Positions 63,187 to 64,000 of a stretch of DNA of 64,000 nucleotides are shown piece by piece. Positions within the stretch are counted from its first letter, which is position 1. Each line of letters starts with the position of its first letter. Source of the stretch: Scolanthus callimorphus (taxonomy: Eukaryota > Cnidaria > Anthozoa > Actiniaria > Edwardsiidae); assembly GCA_033964015.1 (NCBI GenBank), contig CM066924.1, positions 6,802,251-6,866,250 on the forward strand, read 5' to 3'. Position numbers and translations under genes: made by a program. The notes under the pieces were generated by a model. That model was not told the DNA's origin, did not search any database, and saw only the letters and a list, made by a program, of their open reading frames with translations.

Positions 63187-63351
63187 TATCAAACTGTGGA
63201 TCAAAAGTTGGCTGCGCACCTGAAAACAGTAGAGACCTTGTCAAAAGCATATATCGCAGGAGATGTGGAGCACGCCTTGAGGGAATGTCAGGAAGGCTGT
63301 CTCAAGGGCCCCTTAGTCCTTTATGCACACCTTGCCTTTTCTTATCTATAA
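63187..63351 (+). other. Exon-like 54-codon frame after the satellite
   Basis: After an acceptor-like ATTATGTAG the frame reads YQTVDQKLAAHLKTV..., Leu/Glu/Ala-rich and helical with two Cys, and ends at TAA 63349-63351. The composition looks protein-like, but no family is recognised. It could be a last exon of a gene on the plus strand or a transposon remnant. Confidence 0.3.
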
Positions 63352-63509
63352 ATATTTTCGGTATCGCACAATTTGGTGCGCATAAAGATGAGGCTTATGA
63401 ATCATGTCTGAAGGAGGGATCCTATTTCTGACGGTAATTGGAGAAAGTCCCAGCAAAGTGGAGGCGCCGATTACTGATAAATGGAAGGTTGGGAAACCGG
63501 AAGTACAAC

Positions 63510-63900
63510 CTCATCAATCGCAAATGGTTGCCCCTATCCTCCTTCCCAAGCCCCAGCTCCCTACAGGGCTCTCCCATTTATGAACCCTCCTAACAGCACT
63601 CAGCAAACGAGAGTCTTGGGGAAATATTAAACTTGTGTTTTTAAAATGTATTAAATTGTCTGTTAATTCTATTCCTGTTACTTTGGTATATTTGGTTTTG
63701 TACTGCCCCAATTGAGGGTCCTTGCGTAGGTCTGGTGTGGTACCCCCTATATTCGTTTTGGGCGAGGCCGTCATTAGTAAATGTCGTCATAGGGTAGATT
63801 TCTCCTGGTAACACGACCCCCGGTATTTCCTCCAAGTTTTTAGACGTTTTGGTGTTTAGCTTTATGACGTCTGGTTTCACGTTCACTCTTGTTCATCATA
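63510..63900 (-). pseudogene. Decayed minus-strand coding remnant, unrecognised
   Basis: Three minus-strand frames take over from one another: a Lys/Glu-rich piece near 63900, then VNVKPDVIKLNT...NDGLAQNE, then GGTTPDLRKDPQLGQYKTK to about 63600. This suggests one frame with two frameshifts. The family is not recognised; a transposon origin is likely in this context. Confidence 0.3.
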
Positions 63901-64000
63901 ACTTCTTTCGTCATTGGTACCTTTGTTATTTCTGCCTTATGACTCTGGTAGCCTGGAGCTAGTCGTACGAGCTCCCTGTGGTTATTTTTTCTGCTCCGGG

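Overview
The window looks like nuclear DNA of a metazoan, most likely an anthozoan cnidarian (coral or sea anemone). That is an inference from spliced DCAF12-like and TRIM-type RING genes, an intronless rhodopsin-class GPCR, a CR1/L2-type LINE, tRNA-Glu copies and a very dense load of short inverted-repeat transposons. No prokaryotic operon structure is present.

Left part (1-17 kb). A three-exon RING plus coiled-coil gene (6367-9048, +) sits among nested DNA transposons. Its 5' half is duplicated at about 14.4-17.1 kb, and a broken piece of its RING exon lies at 43.9-45.3 kb. Paralogous segments act as natural empty sites that expose exact insertion points: a 2.1-kb foldback element (2962-5048) with TTAA duplications, a Harbinger-like MITE nested inside it (4122-4437), and a second TTAA foldback (14503-15137). 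A tandem A-B-A-B array of tRNA-Glu(CTC) units occupies 12.0-14.3 kb.

Middle (17-39 kb). An intact intronless GPCR (17189-18208, -) is one arm of a head-to-head inverted duplication of about 1.85 kb. The other arm carries a second GPCR copy that is cut in two by a 15.56-kb insertion (22782-38343). The insertion has inverted termini and a TAT duplication, and the second copy also has an in-frame stop. Inside the insertion lie a near-complete LINE (ORF1 with an SGNH esterase, ORF2 with endonuclease and RT, one frameshift), several MITEs, a third TTAA foldback and a 13-bp minisatellite.

Right part (39-64 kb). This is mostly repeat DNA: a GGGACGGACCATT element family with poly-G tracts, a 1.9-kb element with long terminal inverted repeats, LINE RT fragments, and tandem repeats of about 95 bp and 66 bp. 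Five internal exons of a DCAF12-like WD-repeat gene (55165-59764, -) lie here. The 5' exons are not recognised in the remaining 4.2 kb of window above 59.8 kb and probably lie beyond it. The exon(s) encoding the C-terminus were not found.

Functionally, two ubiquitin-pathway genes (a RING E3 and a CRL4 substrate receptor) and one orphan GPCR are the host genes. Most of the rest records transposon insertion and local duplication. All boundaries were read by eye; no alignments or database searches were run.
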